From assembly GCF_001466305.1 (NCBI RefSeq), contig NZ_JWID01000002.1, forward strand, positions 133,344-197,343: DNA of 64,000 nucleotides. Direction: 5' to 3'. How positions within the stretch are numbered: position 1 is the first letter of the stretch; every line of letters starts with the position of its first letter. Source of the stretch: Defluviitalea phaphyphila (lineage in GTDB: Bacteria > Bacillota > Clostridia > Lachnospirales > Defluviitaleaceae). Positions 18,033 to 27,237 of this stretch are shown here, one piece after another. The notes under the pieces were generated by a model. It was not told the origin of the DNA and ran no database searches. It was given only the letters and a program-made list of their open reading frames with translations. Both the position numbers and the translations under genes were made by a program.

Positions 18033-19676
18033 ATGAAAAAAAAAGAAGATTTGTCAAATAGGATTCAAGATAATTATGATGGTTTTTTTGATTTAAAAAT
18101 TAAAGAAGATGGGCTTTATCTTATTGTTTATGGACCTAAGGGGAAAGGAAAATTTGTAGATATTCAAGAAGTTATTGATAGATTAAATCAAAAAAAAATT
18201 GATAAATATAATTTAGATGCCATTAAGCAAGCGTTAAATAATGTAAAACCTGAAGAAAAGATAGAAATTTTGATTTCTACAGAAATACAATTAGAAGATA
18301 TTAACGAAAAAATAATTGTAGAAATTTCTAAAGATAAAATGTTTGCAGTGATAAGTTTTATTCCTCCTCAAAATAATGGAAAACTTCTTTCTTTTGAAGA
18401 TGCAATTAAAGCAATTGAAAATAAAGGTATAAAATTTGGTATAGATAAAGAAAAAGTAAAAGAAGCATTAAAGGAAAGAAAGACAAATTATAGATATATT
18501 ATAGCTGAGGGAATATCTCCTATACATGGTAAAGATGCTATATTAGAATTTCATTTTAATAGGCAAAAAAAAATAAAACCTAAACTTTTAGAAGATGGAA
18601 GCGTTGATTTTCACAACTTAGATTTAATTGAAAATGTATCTAAAGGACAAGTTCTTGTTACATTAATTCCTCCTGTGGAAGGAACTCCTGGAGTGAATGT
18701 ATTAGGAATAAAAATACCTCCTAAAAAGGGAAAACCAATTAGACTTCCTAAGGGGAAAAATACAGCAATTTCAGAAGATGGTTTAAAATTAATATCAACT
18801 ATAGATGGACAAGTTAGTTTTAATAATAATAAAGTAAATGTATATGAAACTTATGAAGTTCCTAATAATGTGGATAATTCAATAGGTAATATTAATTTTG
18901 TTGGAAATGTGATTGTAAAAGGAAATGTATTAACAGGATTTAGTATTAAAGCTGGAGGTAATGTTGAAGTTTATGGGGTCGTAGAAGGAGCTAGAATAGA
19001 AGCAGAGGGAGATATTGTTCTTCATAGAGGGATACAAGGAATGAACAAAGGATTTCTAAGTTCAAAAGGAAATATCTTATCTAAGTATATTCAAAACAGT
19101 ACTGTAGAAGCTTCAGAAAATATTATAAGTGAAGCAATTATGCATAGTCATGTTAAATGCAGTGGTTCTATCATAGTAAATAATAAAAAAGGTATTATAG
19201 TAGGTGGAGTAATTCGTGCTAGTGATCAAATTGATGCAAAAGTAATAGGTTCTCCTATGGCTACTTTGACAGAAATTGAAGTAGGGATGGATCCAGGAAT
19301 ACTTGAAAAATATAGAAGTTTAAAAGAAAAATCAGAATATATAAAAAGAGAAATTATAAAGACAAATCAAGTGATAGATTTGCTAAATAAAATGAAAGAA
19401 GCAGGGAAAATAACAGATTCTAAAAAGGATTTATTATTAAAATCAATTAGAACAAAAGTATTTTTAGATGATAATTTAAAAAGTATTAAAGGAGAAATGG
19501 AAGAACTTCAATTTTTATTAAATGAAAAAGATAATGGAAAAGTTAAAGTGTATGATACTATTTATCCTGGAGTAAAAGTTACTATAGGAAATGCGTGTAT
19601 GTATGTAAGAGAAGAATTAAAATATTGTACTTTATATAAAGATAGAGCGGATATTGTAACTAGTACCTATGAATAA
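18033..19676 (+). CDS. fapA: FapA (DUF342) flagellar assembly protein A family
   Basis: 547 residues. The N-terminal half has the FapA N-domain with the repeated VxxALNNVKPEE/KEALKERKTN pattern. The middle (about 265-410) is a right-handed beta-helix-like stretch with repeating V/I-x-G-x-V units (GNINFVGNVIVKGNVLTGFSI, GGNVEVYGVVEGARIEAEG). A coiled-coil of about 425-490 follows. Family knowledge: DUF342 proteins occur beside sigD in Clostridia and are linked to flagellar assembly or polar organisation, but the mechanism is unclear. It starts 12 bases after sigD, with GAGGAGAG as ribosome binding site. Confidence 0.85.
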   Translation: MKKKEDLSNRIQDNYDGFFDLKIKEDGLYLIVYGPKGKGKFVDIQEVIDRLNQKKIDKYNLDAIKQALNNVKPEEKIEILISTEIQLEDINEKIIVEISKDKMFAVISFIPPQNNGKLLSFEDAIKAIENKGIKFGIDKEKVKEALKERKTNYRYIIAEGISPIHGKDAILEFHFNRQKKIKPKLLEDGSVDFHNLDLIENVSKGQVLVTLIPPVEGTPGVNVLGIKIPPKKGKPIRLPKGKNTAISEDGLKLISTIDGQVSFNNNKVNVYETYEVPNNVDNSIGNINFVGNVIVKGNVLTGFSIKAGGNVEVYGVVEGARIEAEGDIVLHRGIQGMNKGFLSSKGNILSKYIQNSTVEASENIISEAIMHSHVKCSGSIIVNNKKGIIVGGVIRASDQIDAKVIGSPMATLTEIEVGMDPGILEKYRSLKEKSEYIKREIIKTNQVIDLLNKMKEAGKITDSKKDLLLKSIRTKVFLDDNLKSIKGEMEELQFLLNEKDNGKVKVYDTIYPGVKVTIGNACMYVREELKYCTLYKDRADIVTSTYE

Positions 19677-19689
19677 GGGGGGATGTATT

Positions 19690-19995
19690 ATGTCAATTCG
19701 TCCTATAGATATGCAAGTTTCTATACCTAAGACCTCTGAATTATCTAATCAGCAGCAAGGACAAATGCATCGAGGAGAGTTGCAACAACAACAATTTGTC
19801 ACTCAAATGGAAAAAAATATAATAAAAAATCAACAGCAAGTACAAAACTCTAATAAATCAGAATATCAAGTGGATAAAGATGCAAATAATAAAAATAAGT
19901 ATCAACAAAATAATAATAAAAAACAAAAAAATAAAAAAAGAAAAAAAGAAGAATTATCAAAAGATACAGATAGTACAATTGATATAAGAATTTAA
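19690..19995 (+). CDS. Small Gln/Lys-rich protein of the sigD-rpsB interval, function unknown
   Basis: 101 residues from ATG 19690. AGGGGGG at 19676-19682 sits just upstream and fits this start better than the in-frame ATG at 19669, which lies inside fapA. The protein starts MSIRPIDMQVSIPKTSEL and then becomes very rich in Gln, Asn and Lys, with a basic run around 70-90. I see no membrane segment or enzyme motif, and most of it is probably disordered. I recall similar short proteins with an RPID.Q..IPK start near sigD in other Clostridia but know no function. Confidence 0.7.
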   Translation: MSIRPIDMQVSIPKTSELSNQQQGQMHRGELQQQQFVTQMEKNIIKNQQQVQNSNKSEYQVDKDANNKNKYQQNNNKKQKNKKRKKEELSKDTDSTIDIRI

Positions 19996-20011
19996 TATTG
20001 AGGTGTAAAAT

Positions 20012-20608
20012 ATGTCTCAAATTGAAATTATAAATAGTATGCTTTTATTTCTTGTAGTGGTTGGAATAATTATGTTAATAATTGGAATATTTTTTATAAA
20101 AGAAAAACAAAATATAAATGCTTATTTAATAGATGATAAACAAGAAGAAATAGATAAGCAATTAAATGATAAAATTGAAGAAGCAGATAAAATGTTACAA
20201 GAACTTAATGAATTTTCATCTTATCTTAAATCAGATGTAGAAAAAAAATATAAGGAGTTATTATTTTTATATCAACTAATAGATGAAAAAGAGAAGAATA
20301 TTTCTAATTTATATTATTTAGAAAATCAAAAAGTTGTTAGTGATGTAGATAAAATAGAAGAAAATATACAAGAAGATATAGAAGAAGATATTAAAAAGAA
20401 TAAAGATAATATTGAAACAAATCTAGAAAAAAATAATAAAGAAAATATGGGGGAAAATACACAAGAATCTATGATTTTAAATAATAAAAATTATGATAAT
20501 ATTATTAAATTGTATAAAAGAGGGGTTAATCCAACGGACATTGCAAAAGAACTAGACATTGGAAAAGGTGAAGTAGAATTAGTGTTAAGCCTTACTAAAA
20601 TGAGGTGA
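20012..20608 (+). CDS. SwrB-like (DUF6115) membrane-anchored motility protein
   Basis: 198 residues. One membrane segment is at about 8-28, followed by a coiled-coil of about 45-120, an acidic Glu/Asn-rich stretch, and a C-terminal helix-turn-helix-like motif (IIKLYKRGVNPTDIAKELDI then GKGEVELVLSL). This layout and the C-terminal GKGEVEL motif match SwrB/YlxL of Bacillus subtilis, whose gene also lies between sigD and rpsB. SwrB promotes flagellar export gate activation and swarming. Assignment is by topology, motif and location; overall identity is probably low. Confidence 0.72.
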   Translation: MSQIEIINSMLLFLVVVGIIMLIIGIFFIKEKQNINAYLIDDKQEEIDKQLNDKIEEADKMLQELNEFSSYLKSDVEKKYKELLFLYQLIDEKEKNISNLYYLENQKVVSDVDKIEENIQEDIEEDIKKNKDNIETNLEKNNKENMGENTQESMILNNKNYDNIIKLYKRGVNPTDIAKELDIGKGEVELVLSLTKMR

Positions 20609-20613
20609 TGTCA

Positions 20614-21120
20614 GTGAGGATATCTTTTAAAAGTTTAGTTATTGGATTAGGAATAGGAATAATAGTAACCTCTCTTTTTGTTATGATTTTTACTTTAAAA
20701 TTAAAAAATGAAAAGGAAACTACTTTATTAACAAATGAAGAGATTATTCAAAAAGCTAAAGAATTAGGAATGATAAATCCTTTAGATTTAGAAGCAGATA
20801 AATTTGTTTTATCTAATGAAGAAATTATAAATAAAGCAAGAAAATTAGGAATGGAATATACATCTACAGTTGATTTACAAGTATATAAAGAGCAAGAAGG
20901 ACAAGTTGATATAGAAGAATTTGTTACAGTATTTATTCCTAAAGGGATAAACTCTGAAGAAATGGCAATAATATTTTATAAAAATGGTTTGATAGATAGT
21001 GTAGAAGAATTTAATTCATATCTTAAAAATCAAAATTTAACTACTATAAATAATGGTGGATACTTCGATATTCCTAAAAATAGTGATTATGAAGAATTAA
21101 TTAATATAATAACAAAATAA
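20614..21120 (+). CDS. Small membrane protein with MltG/LysM-like C-terminus and an internal repeat
   Basis: About 168 residues from GTG 20614. One membrane segment lies at about 8-28. A 14-residue motif occurs twice, TNEEIIQKAKELGM (40-53) and SNEEIINKARKLGM (67-80), 27 residues apart. The C-terminal part (about 100-168, FIPKGINSEEMAIIFYKNGLIDSVEEFNSYL) resembles the LysM-like N-terminal module of the endolytic transglycosylase MltG. No catalytic domain follows. GAGGTGA at 20602-20608 fits GTG 20614 best; ATG 20608 and GTG 20605 are alternatives inside the previous gene's end. A cell-wall-associated motility accessory role is my inference. Confidence 0.65.
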   Translation: MRISFKSLVIGLGIGIIVTSLFVMIFTLKLKNEKETTLLTNEEIIQKAKELGMINPLDLEADKFVLSNEEIINKARKLGMEYTSTVDLQVYKEQEGQVDIEEFVTVFIPKGINSEEMAIIFYKNGLIDSVEEFNSYLKNQNLTTINNGGYFDIPKNSDYEELINIITK

Positions 21121-21130
21121 AATAAAAATA

Positions 21131-21159
21131 TTGATAAAATAAAAATAGTATGATATACT
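21131..21159 (+). promoter_or_regulatory. Sigma-A promoter of rpsB with extended -10
   Basis: TTGATA (-35) at 21131-21136 and TATACT (-10) at 21154-21159 are separated by exactly 17 bases. TGA at 21151-21153 makes it an extended -10. Transcription should start near 21166, about 100 bases before the rpsB start codon, so the mRNA carries the structured leader described next. This promoter separates the ribosomal block from the fla/che cluster. Confidence 0.8.
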
Positions 21160-21177
21160 TCCTTGTGAAAAAACACA

Positions 21178-21236
21178 CGCATTTGATTTTTCGTAATGGT
21201 GCCAAAGATTGGTTTTACGAAAAGATGACGAATGCG
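21178..21236 (+). ncRNA. Structured rpsB mRNA leader (candidate S2 autoregulatory element)
   Basis: Three nested helices can form. CGCATT 21178-21183 pairs with AATGCG 21231-21236. TTTTCGTAA 21188-21196 pairs with TTACGAAAA 21215-21223. CCAA 21202-21205 pairs with TTGG 21209-21212. All pairs are exact. The element lies between the rpsB promoter and its ribosome binding site (21254-21260). Leaders that bind the encoded protein are common for ribosomal operons, so S2 feedback is a reasonable inference, but I cannot test covariation. Confidence 0.55.
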
Positions 21237-21267
21237 GAGGAAAAACCAAAATTTAGGAGGAAAAAGA

Positions 21268-21996
21268 ATGAGTGTAATTTCAATGAAACAATTACTTGAG
21301 GCAGGAGTACATTTCGGACATCAAACAAAAAGATGGAATCCCAAAATGGCAGAATATATTTTTACAGAAAGAAATGGGATTTATATTATTGACCTTCAAA
21401 AAACAGTTAAAAAAGTTGAAGAGGCTTATAAAGTAGTTAGGGATGTTGTAGAAGAAGGTGGTAACATCCTTTTTGTAGGAACTAAAAAACAGGCTCAAGA
21501 TTCTATTAAAGAAGAAGCTGAACGTTGTGGAATGTTCTATGTAAATCAAAGATGGTTAGGCGGTATGCTTACTAATTTTAAAACAATTCGTACAAGAATA
21601 GATAGATTAAATGAATTAGAAGAAATGGAACAAAACGGAACATTCGAAGTACTACCTAAGAAAGAAGTAATTAATCTTCGTCATGAAAAAGAAAAACTTC
21701 AAAAAAATCTTGGTGGAATTAAAGAGATGACTAAGCTTCCTGATTTACTTTTTATAGTTGATCCTAGAAAAGAAAGAATTGCTGTTCAGGAAGCACATAT
21801 TTTAGGGATTCCTATCATCGCAATTGTAGACACAAATTGTGACCCTGAAGAAGTTGATTATGTAATACCAGGAAATGATGATGCAATTAGAGCAGTTAAA
21901 TTAATTGTAAGTAAAATGGCTGATGCAGTTATTGAAGTGAAGCAAGGGGTACAAGATACAGTGGCTTCTGACGAAGAAGAAGTAGTAGCGGAGTAA
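21268..21996 (+). CDS. rpsB: 30S ribosomal protein S2
   Basis: 242 residues from ATG 21268. The S2 signatures [19 protein letters not shown] at the start and [20 protein letters not shown] are present, and the C-terminus is an acidic tail. TTAGGAGG at 21253-21260 fixes the start. An in-frame ATG at 21232 lies in the structured leader and would add twelve residues foreign to S2. S2 binds the small subunit head-body junction with S1 or bS21. A hairpin and tsf follow. Confidence 0.97.
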   Translation: MSVISMKQLLEAGVHFGHQTKRWNPKMAEYIFTERNGIYIIDLQKTVKKVEEAYKVVRDVVEEGGNILFVGTKKQAQDSIKEEAERCGMFYVNQRWLGGMLTNFKTIRTRIDRLNELEEMEQNGTFEVLPKKEVINLRHEKEKLQKNLGGIKEMTKLPDLLFIVDPRKERIAVQEAHILGIPIIAIVDTNCDPEEVDYVIPGNDDAIRAVKLIVSKMADAVIEVKQGVQDTVASDEEEVVAE

Positions 21997-22009
21997 AAAT
22001 GTAAACCTT

Positions 22010-22041
22010 AAAGCTTCAGCCTGAATTTAGGCTGAAGCTTT
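22010..22041 (+). terminator. Hairpin between rpsB and tsf, partial terminator
   Basis: AAAGCTTCAGCCT (22010-22022) pairs perfectly with AGGCTGAAGCTTT (22029-22041) around the loop GAATTT. Only four T residues end the stem, so termination is probably partial. Such hairpins between rpsB and tsf lower tsf expression relative to rpsB or protect the rpsB mRNA 3' end. Confidence 0.65.
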
Positions 22042-22105
22042 TCATGTATATTAAAAATATAAATTATATATACAAGATAATAAAAATATTATAGGAGGTA
22101 ATAAA

Positions 22106-23026
22106 ATGGCAATAACAGCTAAGATGGTAAAAGAATTAAGAGAAATGACTGGTGCAGGTATGATGGATTGTAAGAAAGCATTAACAGAAGCAGATGGAGA
22201 TATGGAAAAAGCTGTTGAAGTATTAAGAGAAAAAGGATTAGCAAAAGCTGCAAAAAAATCTGGACGTATTGCAGCAGAAGGATTAGTTAAGGATTATATT
22301 TCAGAAGATGGGAAAGTTGGAGCAATAGTAGAAGTAAATAGTGAAACAGATTTTGTTGCTAAAAATGAAGAATTTAGAACTTTTGTGGAACAAGTAGCTA
22401 AACAAGTATCAATGACAAAATCAACTAATATTGAGGATTTTATGAAAGAAGAATGGATTTTAGATTCTTCTAAAACAGTACAAGATGTTTTAAATGAAAA
22501 GATATCTGTTATTGGAGAAAATTTAAATATCAGACGTTTTGTAAAATTTGAAACCCAAGAAGGAATTATTTCTTCTTATATACATGGTGGTGGAAGAATA
22601 GGAGTATTAGTAGAATTAAATTGCAAAAATATTACAGACAAAGTAAAAGAAGTTGCAAAAGATATAGCAATGCAAGTTGCAGCTATTAATCCTAAATATA
22701 TTAGTAAAGAAGATGTACCTTCTGATTTTATTGAAAAAGAAAGAGAAATTTTAAAACAACAGGCGCTTAATGAAGGGAAGCCAGCTAATATTGTTGAAAA
22801 AATGATAGAAGGACGTTTAGCGAAAAATCTAAAAGAAATTTGCTTAGTTGATCAACCATATATTAAAGACGGAGATATTACTGTAGGGAAGTATTTAGAA
22901 AGTGTTTCTAAGGAATTAGGAGATGATATTACAATTAAAAATTTTGTTCGTTATGAAACAGGAGAAGGATTAGAAAAGAAAGAAGAAAATTTTGCAGAAG
23001 AAGTGGCAAAACAGATGAATGTATAA
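22106..23026 (+). CDS. tsf: Translation elongation factor Ts
   Basis: 306 residues. The N-terminal UBA-like domain [31 protein letters not shown] is complete, and [15 protein letters not shown] is the EF-Tu contacting motif. The core has both Ts subdomains, as in longer EF-Ts proteins. EF-Ts regenerates EF-Tu-GTP. TAGGAGGT precedes the ATG. The gene follows rpsB by 109 bases that contain the hairpin, and a terminator follows it. Confidence 0.97.
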   Translation: MAITAKMVKELREMTGAGMMDCKKALTEADGDMEKAVEVLREKGLAKAAKKSGRIAAEGLVKDYISEDGKVGAIVEVNSETDFVAKNEEFRTFVEQVAKQVSMTKSTNIEDFMKEEWILDSSKTVQDVLNEKISVIGENLNIRRFVKFETQEGIISSYIHGGGRIGVLVELNCKNITDKVKEVAKDIAMQVAAINPKYISKEDVPSDFIEKEREILKQQALNEGKPANIVEKMIEGRLAKNLKEICLVDQPYIKDGDITVGKYLESVSKELGDDITIKNFVRYETGEGLEKKEENFAEEVAKQMNV

Positions 23027-23040
23027 TATGATATAATATT

Positions 23041-23066
23041 GGGGAACACTAAGTGTTTCCCTTTTT
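23041..23066 (+). terminator. Rho-independent terminator after tsf
   Basis: GGGGAACA (23041-23048) pairs with TGTTTCCC (23054-23061, one G-T pair) around CTAAG, followed by TTTTT at 23062-23066. It closes the rpsB-tsf unit. The rest of the gap to pyrH (23067-23163) holds TTGATA at 23083-23088 but no convincing -10 at the right distance. Confidence 0.8.
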
Positions 23067-23163
23067 ATGTAAAACATTTATATTGATAAGCTTTTTTAAA
23101 TAATATATTTAATGTGGAAAAATATATAAAAATATGGTACATTAATAATGAAGGAGTAATTGT

Positions 23164-23868
23164 ATGGCAAAATTTAAAAGAGTATTAATTAAATTAAGTG
23201 GAGAAGCTCTTGCAGGTTTAAAAGGAGAAGGATTTGATTTTTCAACTGCAGTAAAAGTGTCTAAACAAATTAAAAAATTAATAGAGCAAGGAATAGAAGT
23301 TTCTATTGTTATTGGAGGAGGAAATTTTTGGAGAGGAAGAAATAGTGAATCTATGGACCGTACTAAAGCGGACCAAATAGGTATGTTAGCTACAGTTATG
23401 AATTCTCTGTACATGGCAGAAATATGTAGATTGCAAGGATTAAAATCAATTGTTCAAACTCCATTTCAAATAGGAACTATTACTGAACAATTTAATAAGG
23501 ATAAAGCTTTAAGTCATATGAAAAATAATACAGTTGTATTTTTTGCTGGAGGAACTGGACATCCTTTTTTCTCTACAGATACAAGTGCTGTATTAAGAGG
23601 ATGTGAAATAGAAGCTGATATATTATTATTTGCAAAAAATATTGATGGTGTGTATGATTCAGACCCTAAAGTTAATAATGAAGCAAAAAAATTCACAAAA
23701 TTGTCTTTTAAAGATATTCTTGATAAACAATTAAAGGTTATTGATGGAACAGCAGCAAGTCTTTGTATGGAACAAAATATACCTATATTAATATTTAAAC
23801 TTGATACTGAAGATGGTATAATAAAAGCGGCTTATGGTGAAAATATTGGTACATTAATAACTAATTAA
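23164..23868 (+). CDS. pyrH: Uridylate kinase (UMP kinase)
   Basis: 234 residues of the amino-acid kinase fold. FKRVLIKLSGEAL at the start, IGGGNFWRGR, the ADQIGMLATVMNSLYMA helix and DTSAVLRGCEIEADILLFAKN are bacterial UMP kinase markers. It phosphorylates UMP to UDP and is a hexameric enzyme regulated by GTP and UTP in the family. AAGGAG precedes the ATG. frr follows in 12 bases, the conserved pyrH-frr pair. Confidence 0.97.
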   Translation: MAKFKRVLIKLSGEALAGLKGEGFDFSTAVKVSKQIKKLIEQGIEVSIVIGGGNFWRGRNSESMDRTKADQIGMLATVMNSLYMAEICRLQGLKSIVQTPFQIGTITEQFNKDKALSHMKNNTVVFFAGGTGHPFFSTDTSAVLRGCEIEADILLFAKNIDGVYDSDPKVNNEAKKFTKLSFKDILDKQLKVIDGTAASLCMEQNIPILIFKLDTEDGIIKAAYGENIGTLITN

Positions 23869-23880
23869 GGGGGAGTTAAT

Positions 23881-24438
23881 ATGGATAAAAATCAATATAA
23901 TATATACGAAGAAAAAATGAAAAAAACAATTAAGACATTACAGGAAGAATTTAATACTATTCGTGCTGGAAGAGCTAATCCACGTATTTTAGATCGTATT
24001 ATGGTGGAATATTATGGAGTTCCAACACCTATACAGCAAGTAGGGAATATATCAGTTCCTGAAGCAAGAATTATTCAAATTCAACCTTGGGATTCTTCTA
24101 TAATAAAAGATATTGAAAAAGCAATTATGGCATCTGATATAGGAATTACCCCAAGTAATGATGGGAAAGTTATAAGATTGATTTTTCCAGAGATAACGGA
24201 AGAAAGAAGAAAAGAATTAACAAAAGAAGTAAAGAAAAAAGGTGAAGAAGCAAAAGTTGCAATTAGAAATATTAGAAGAGAAGCATTAGATCATTTTAAA
24301 AAGCTTCAAAAAAATGGAGATATTACAGAAGATGATTTAAAAGATTGCGAAGAAGATATTCAAAAACTTACAGATAAATATATTAAAGAAATAGATAAAC
24401 ATGTAGAAAATAAAAATAAAGATATATTATCAGTATAA
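23881..24438 (+). CDS. frr: Ribosome recycling factor
   Basis: 185 residues, the exact family size. [37 protein letters not shown]-type and LTEERRKEL-type motifs appear here as [34 protein letters not shown] and [20 protein letters not shown]. It splits post-termination ribosomes together with EF-G. GGGGGAG precedes the ATG. A hairpin follows before uppS. Confidence 0.97.
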   Translation: MDKNQYNIYEEKMKKTIKTLQEEFNTIRAGRANPRILDRIMVEYYGVPTPIQQVGNISVPEARIIQIQPWDSSIIKDIEKAIMASDIGITPSNDGKVIRLIFPEITEERRKELTKEVKKKGEEAKVAIRNIRREALDHFKKLQKNGDITEDDLKDCEEDIQKLTDKYIKEIDKHVENKNKDILSV

Positions 24439-24452
24439 ATTAATTATACATA

Positions 24453-24479
24453 TATGCCCCTTCCATGGAGGGGTATTTT
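24453..24479 (+). terminator. Hairpin between frr and uppS
   Basis: CCCCTTC (24457-24463) pairs with GGAGGGG (24467-24473, one T-G pair) around a CATG-like loop, flanked by extra A-T and G-T pairs and followed by TATTTT. It may terminate part of the pyrH-frr transcript. uppS starts only 23 bases later without a visible new promoter, so read-through is needed for the following genes. Confidence 0.6.
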
Positions 24480-24501
24480 GTTAATTTTTAAGGAGGCTTG
24501 A

Positions 24502-25236
24502 ATGAAAGATATAGATTATAAAGAAAAGATATATTTGGATAAATTACCTAAACATGTAGCAATTATAATGGATGGAAATGGACGATGGGCTAAAAAGAAA
24601 AATATTCCTAGAAATTTTGGACATAAAGCAGGAGCTAAAGCATTACAAAAGATATTAAAAGCAGCAGATGATATAGGGATAAAACATTTAACTGTATATG
24701 CTTTTTCAACTGAAAATTGGACTAGACCTAAAGAAGAAATAAGTGGATTAATGAATTTACTTAGGGAATATTTAAAACAATATTTAAAAGATATGGATAA
24801 AAATAATATAAAAGTTGATATCATAGGGGATATAACAAAATTAGACAAAGATATTCAAGAACAAATTGAAAAAATAAAAATAAAAACTTATAATAAAACA
24901 GGATTAAATTTGCATATTGCTTTAAATTATGGTGGCCATGATGAAATTATAAGAGCAATTAAAAAAATAGGACAAGATCTTCTAGACTCAAAAATAAATA
25001 TAGATGAAATTAATAAAGATGTATTTGCTACATACTTAGATACTAAAGATATTCCAGATCCAGACCTTTTAATTCGTACTAGTGGAGAACAAAGGATAAG
25101 TAATTTTTTATTGTGGCAAATTGCTTATAGTGAATTATATTTTTGCGATAAATTATGGCCTGATTATAATGAAAACGATTTTTATAAAGCCATATATGAA
25201 TTTCAAAAAAGAAACCGCCGTTTTGGGGGAATTTAA
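24502..25236 (+). CDS. uppS: Undecaprenyl diphosphate synthase (cis-prenyltransferase)
   Basis: 244 residues. HVAIIMDGNGRWAKKKNIPR carries the Mg-binding Asp24 and the substrate loop. LTVYAFSTENWTRPKEE, LNIALNYGG-type (LHIALNYGGHDEI) and PDLLIRTSGEQRISNFLLWQ are family signatures. It makes the C55 lipid carrier for peptidoglycan from isoprenyl diphosphates, supplied in part by the products of dxr and ispG nearby. AAGGAGGC precedes the ATG. Confidence 0.97.
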   Translation: MKDIDYKEKIYLDKLPKHVAIIMDGNGRWAKKKNIPRNFGHKAGAKALQKILKAADDIGIKHLTVYAFSTENWTRPKEEISGLMNLLREYLKQYLKDMDKNNIKVDIIGDITKLDKDIQEQIEKIKIKTYNKTGLNLHIALNYGGHDEIIRAIKKIGQDLLDSKINIDEINKDVFATYLDTKDIPDPDLLIRTSGEQRISNFLLWQIAYSELYFCDKLWPDYNENDFYKAIYEFQKRNRRFGGI

Positions 25237-25254
25237 TATTCGGAGGAGATTTTA

Positions 25255-26064
25255 TTGCGTTTACGAATAATAACATCCATAATAGGTATTCCTTTACTTT
25301 TGGGTATAGTAATTTTAGGAGGAGAGGTATTAAAGATATCTTTAGGATTTATTTCCATAGTAGGAATGTATGAATTTTATAAAGCTATGGATATAAAGGT
25401 TAATACTATAAAATTTGTTGGATATTTTTTTGCTTTAATTTTTATATTTTTTATATTTCCTAATACTCAATTGTATTTTATATTTTTCATATGTTTTTTA
25501 TTCTCCTTATTTTTAAGTATTATATTTTTTCATAAAAAATATAATATTATAGACGTAGGGGTTACATTTATAGGATTTGTTTATGTATGTATTTTATTAT
25601 TTTTTATTATTCAAGTTAGAGAATATACATTACATGGAGAATTTTTTGTATGGTTAATTTTTATAAGTGCTTGGGGTAGTGATACAGCAGCATATTTTAC
25701 AGGATTATCTATAGGAAAACATAAACTTTCTCCTGAATTAAGTCCTAATAAAACTATAGAAGGGTCATTAGGAGGAGTTATAGGCGGGGCACTTTTATCT
25801 TTTATATATGGGCATATATGTATATATTTTGAGTATATTCCTATATCAAATTTTCCTATTATGTGTGCAATAATAGGTGGAATTGGAGCAGTAGCTTCAC
25901 AATTAGGAGATTTAACAGCTTCATCAATTAAGAGATATGTAAAAATAAAAGATTATGGGAATTTATTTCCAGGTCATGGTGGCGTTTTAGATAGATTTGA
26001 CAGTATTTTATTTACAGCTCCTTTAGTATATTATTTGATAATATTATATAAATTTTTATTTTAA
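25255..26064 (+). CDS. cdsA: Phosphatidate cytidylyltransferase (CDP-diglyceride synthase)
   Basis: 269 residues with about eight membrane segments. The signature near the C-terminus, [18 protein letters not shown], is complete, and [20 protein letters not shown] and [13 protein letters not shown] are typical. It converts phosphatidate and CTP to CDP-diacylglycerol, the substrate of PgsA (encoded at 56822). The start is TTG 25255 behind CGGAGGAGA (25241-25249). It sits in the usual uppS-cdsA-dxr-rseP string. Confidence 0.95.
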   Translation: MRLRIITSIIGIPLLLGIVILGGEVLKISLGFISIVGMYEFYKAMDIKVNTIKFVGYFFALIFIFFIFPNTQLYFIFFICFLFSLFLSIIFFHKKYNIIDVGVTFIGFVYVCILLFFIIQVREYTLHGEFFVWLIFISAWGSDTAAYFTGLSIGKHKLSPELSPNKTIEGSLGGVIGGALLSFIYGHICIYFEYIPISNFPIMCAIIGGIGAVASQLGDLTASSIKRYVKIKDYGNLFPGHGGVLDRFDSILFTAPLVYYLIILYKFLF

Positions 26065-26096
26065 TATTGCTTTTAAAATTAGATGAGGTGAATAAC

Positions 26097-27233
26097 TTGA
26101 AAAAAATATCTATATTAGGTTCTACAGGTTCTATAGGAACTCAGACTTTAGATGTAATTAGAAATCTTAAAGATATAGAAGTATTAGGATTAACAACAAA
26201 TAAAAATATTGAATTATTAGAAAAACAAATTAATGAATTTCATCCTAAAAAAGTAGCAGTTATGGATGAAAAAAAAGCTTATGAGTTAAAAAAGAAATTA
26301 AGTAATTCTGTTGAAGTATTATCAGGAATAGAAGGACTAAATGAAATAGCTACTATGGATGAAATAGACACAGTAGTTACATCTGTTGTAGGGACTGTTG
26401 GTTTAATTCCAACATTTAAAGCAATAAAGAAAGAAAAAAATATTGCTTTAGCAAATAAAGAAACCCTTGTTACAGCTGGGAAAATCATTATGGAAGAAGC
26501 TAAAAATAACAATGTAAAAATTATTCCAGTAGATAGTGAGCATTCAGCAATATTTCAATGTTTACAAGGGAATGAAGAAAATAAAATAGAAAGAATTATT
26601 TTAACAGCTTCTGGAGGTCCTTTTAGAAATAAAAATATTGAAGATCTTAAAAATGTTACTTTAGAAGAAGCATTAAAACATCCTAATTGGTCTATGGGGA
26701 AAAAAATAACTATAGATTCAGCAACTATGATGAATAAGGGCTTAGAAGTTATAGAGGCTAAATGGTTATTCGGAGTAGAATTAGACCAAATAGAAGTTTT
26801 AATTCATCCACAAAGCATTATTCACTCCATGGTAGAATTTGAAGATGGTTCTATTATTTCTCAAATTGGTGAACCGGATATGAGAATACCTATACAATAT
26901 GCTTTAACTTTTCCTAAACGTTTAAAAAATAAGTGGCCTAGAGTTGATTTTTCTAAAAGAAATTTATTTACTTTTGAACATCCTAATTTAGAGTCTTTCC
27001 AATGTTTAGATTTAGCATATAATGCTCTTAAAATAGGAGGAAGTATGCCAGCAGTGCTTAATGCGGCAAATGAAATAGCAGTGGAAAGATTTTTGAAAAA
27101 AGAAATAAGTTTTTTAGATATTCCTAAAATTATAGAAAAAACAATGGAAAAGCATAATATAATAAAAGTTCCAACATTATCCGATATTTTAGAAGTAGAT
27201 AAATGGGCAAGAGAAATTTCAAAAGGTAGGTGA
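26097..27233 (+). CDS. dxr: 1-deoxy-D-xylulose 5-phosphate reductoisomerase
   Basis: About 378 residues. The NADPH-binding [16 protein letters not shown] opens the protein. [25 protein letters not shown] and [18 protein letters not shown] contain the metal and substrate residues. It makes MEP, the second step of the methylerythritol pathway; ispG nearby acts later. I chose TTG 26097, placed seven bases after GAGGTG (26085-26090). An in-frame TTG at 26067 has no ribosome binding site and would add ten residues before the Rossmann strand. Confidence 0.95.
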   Translation: MKKISILGSTGSIGTQTLDVIRNLKDIEVLGLTTNKNIELLEKQINEFHPKKVAVMDEKKAYELKKKLSNSVEVLSGIEGLNEIATMDEIDTVVTSVVGTVGLIPTFKAIKKEKNIALANKETLVTAGKIIMEEAKNNNVKIIPVDSEHSAIFQCLQGNEENKIERIILTASGGPFRNKNIEDLKNVTLEEALKHPNWSMGKKITIDSATMMNKGLEVIEAKWLFGVELDQIEVLIHPQSIIHSMVEFEDGSIISQIGEPDMRIPIQYALTFPKRLKNKWPRVDFSKRNLFTFEHPNLESFQCLDLAYNALKIGGSMPAVLNAANEIAVERFLKKEISFLDIPKIIEKTMEKHNIIKVPTLSDILEVDKWAREISKGR

Positions 27234-27237
27234 AGAT

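Noticed and set aside
23083-23111. TTGATA upstream of pyrH as a promoter
   Set aside because: The sequence 17 bases downstream (TATTTA) matches the -10 consensus at only three positions.
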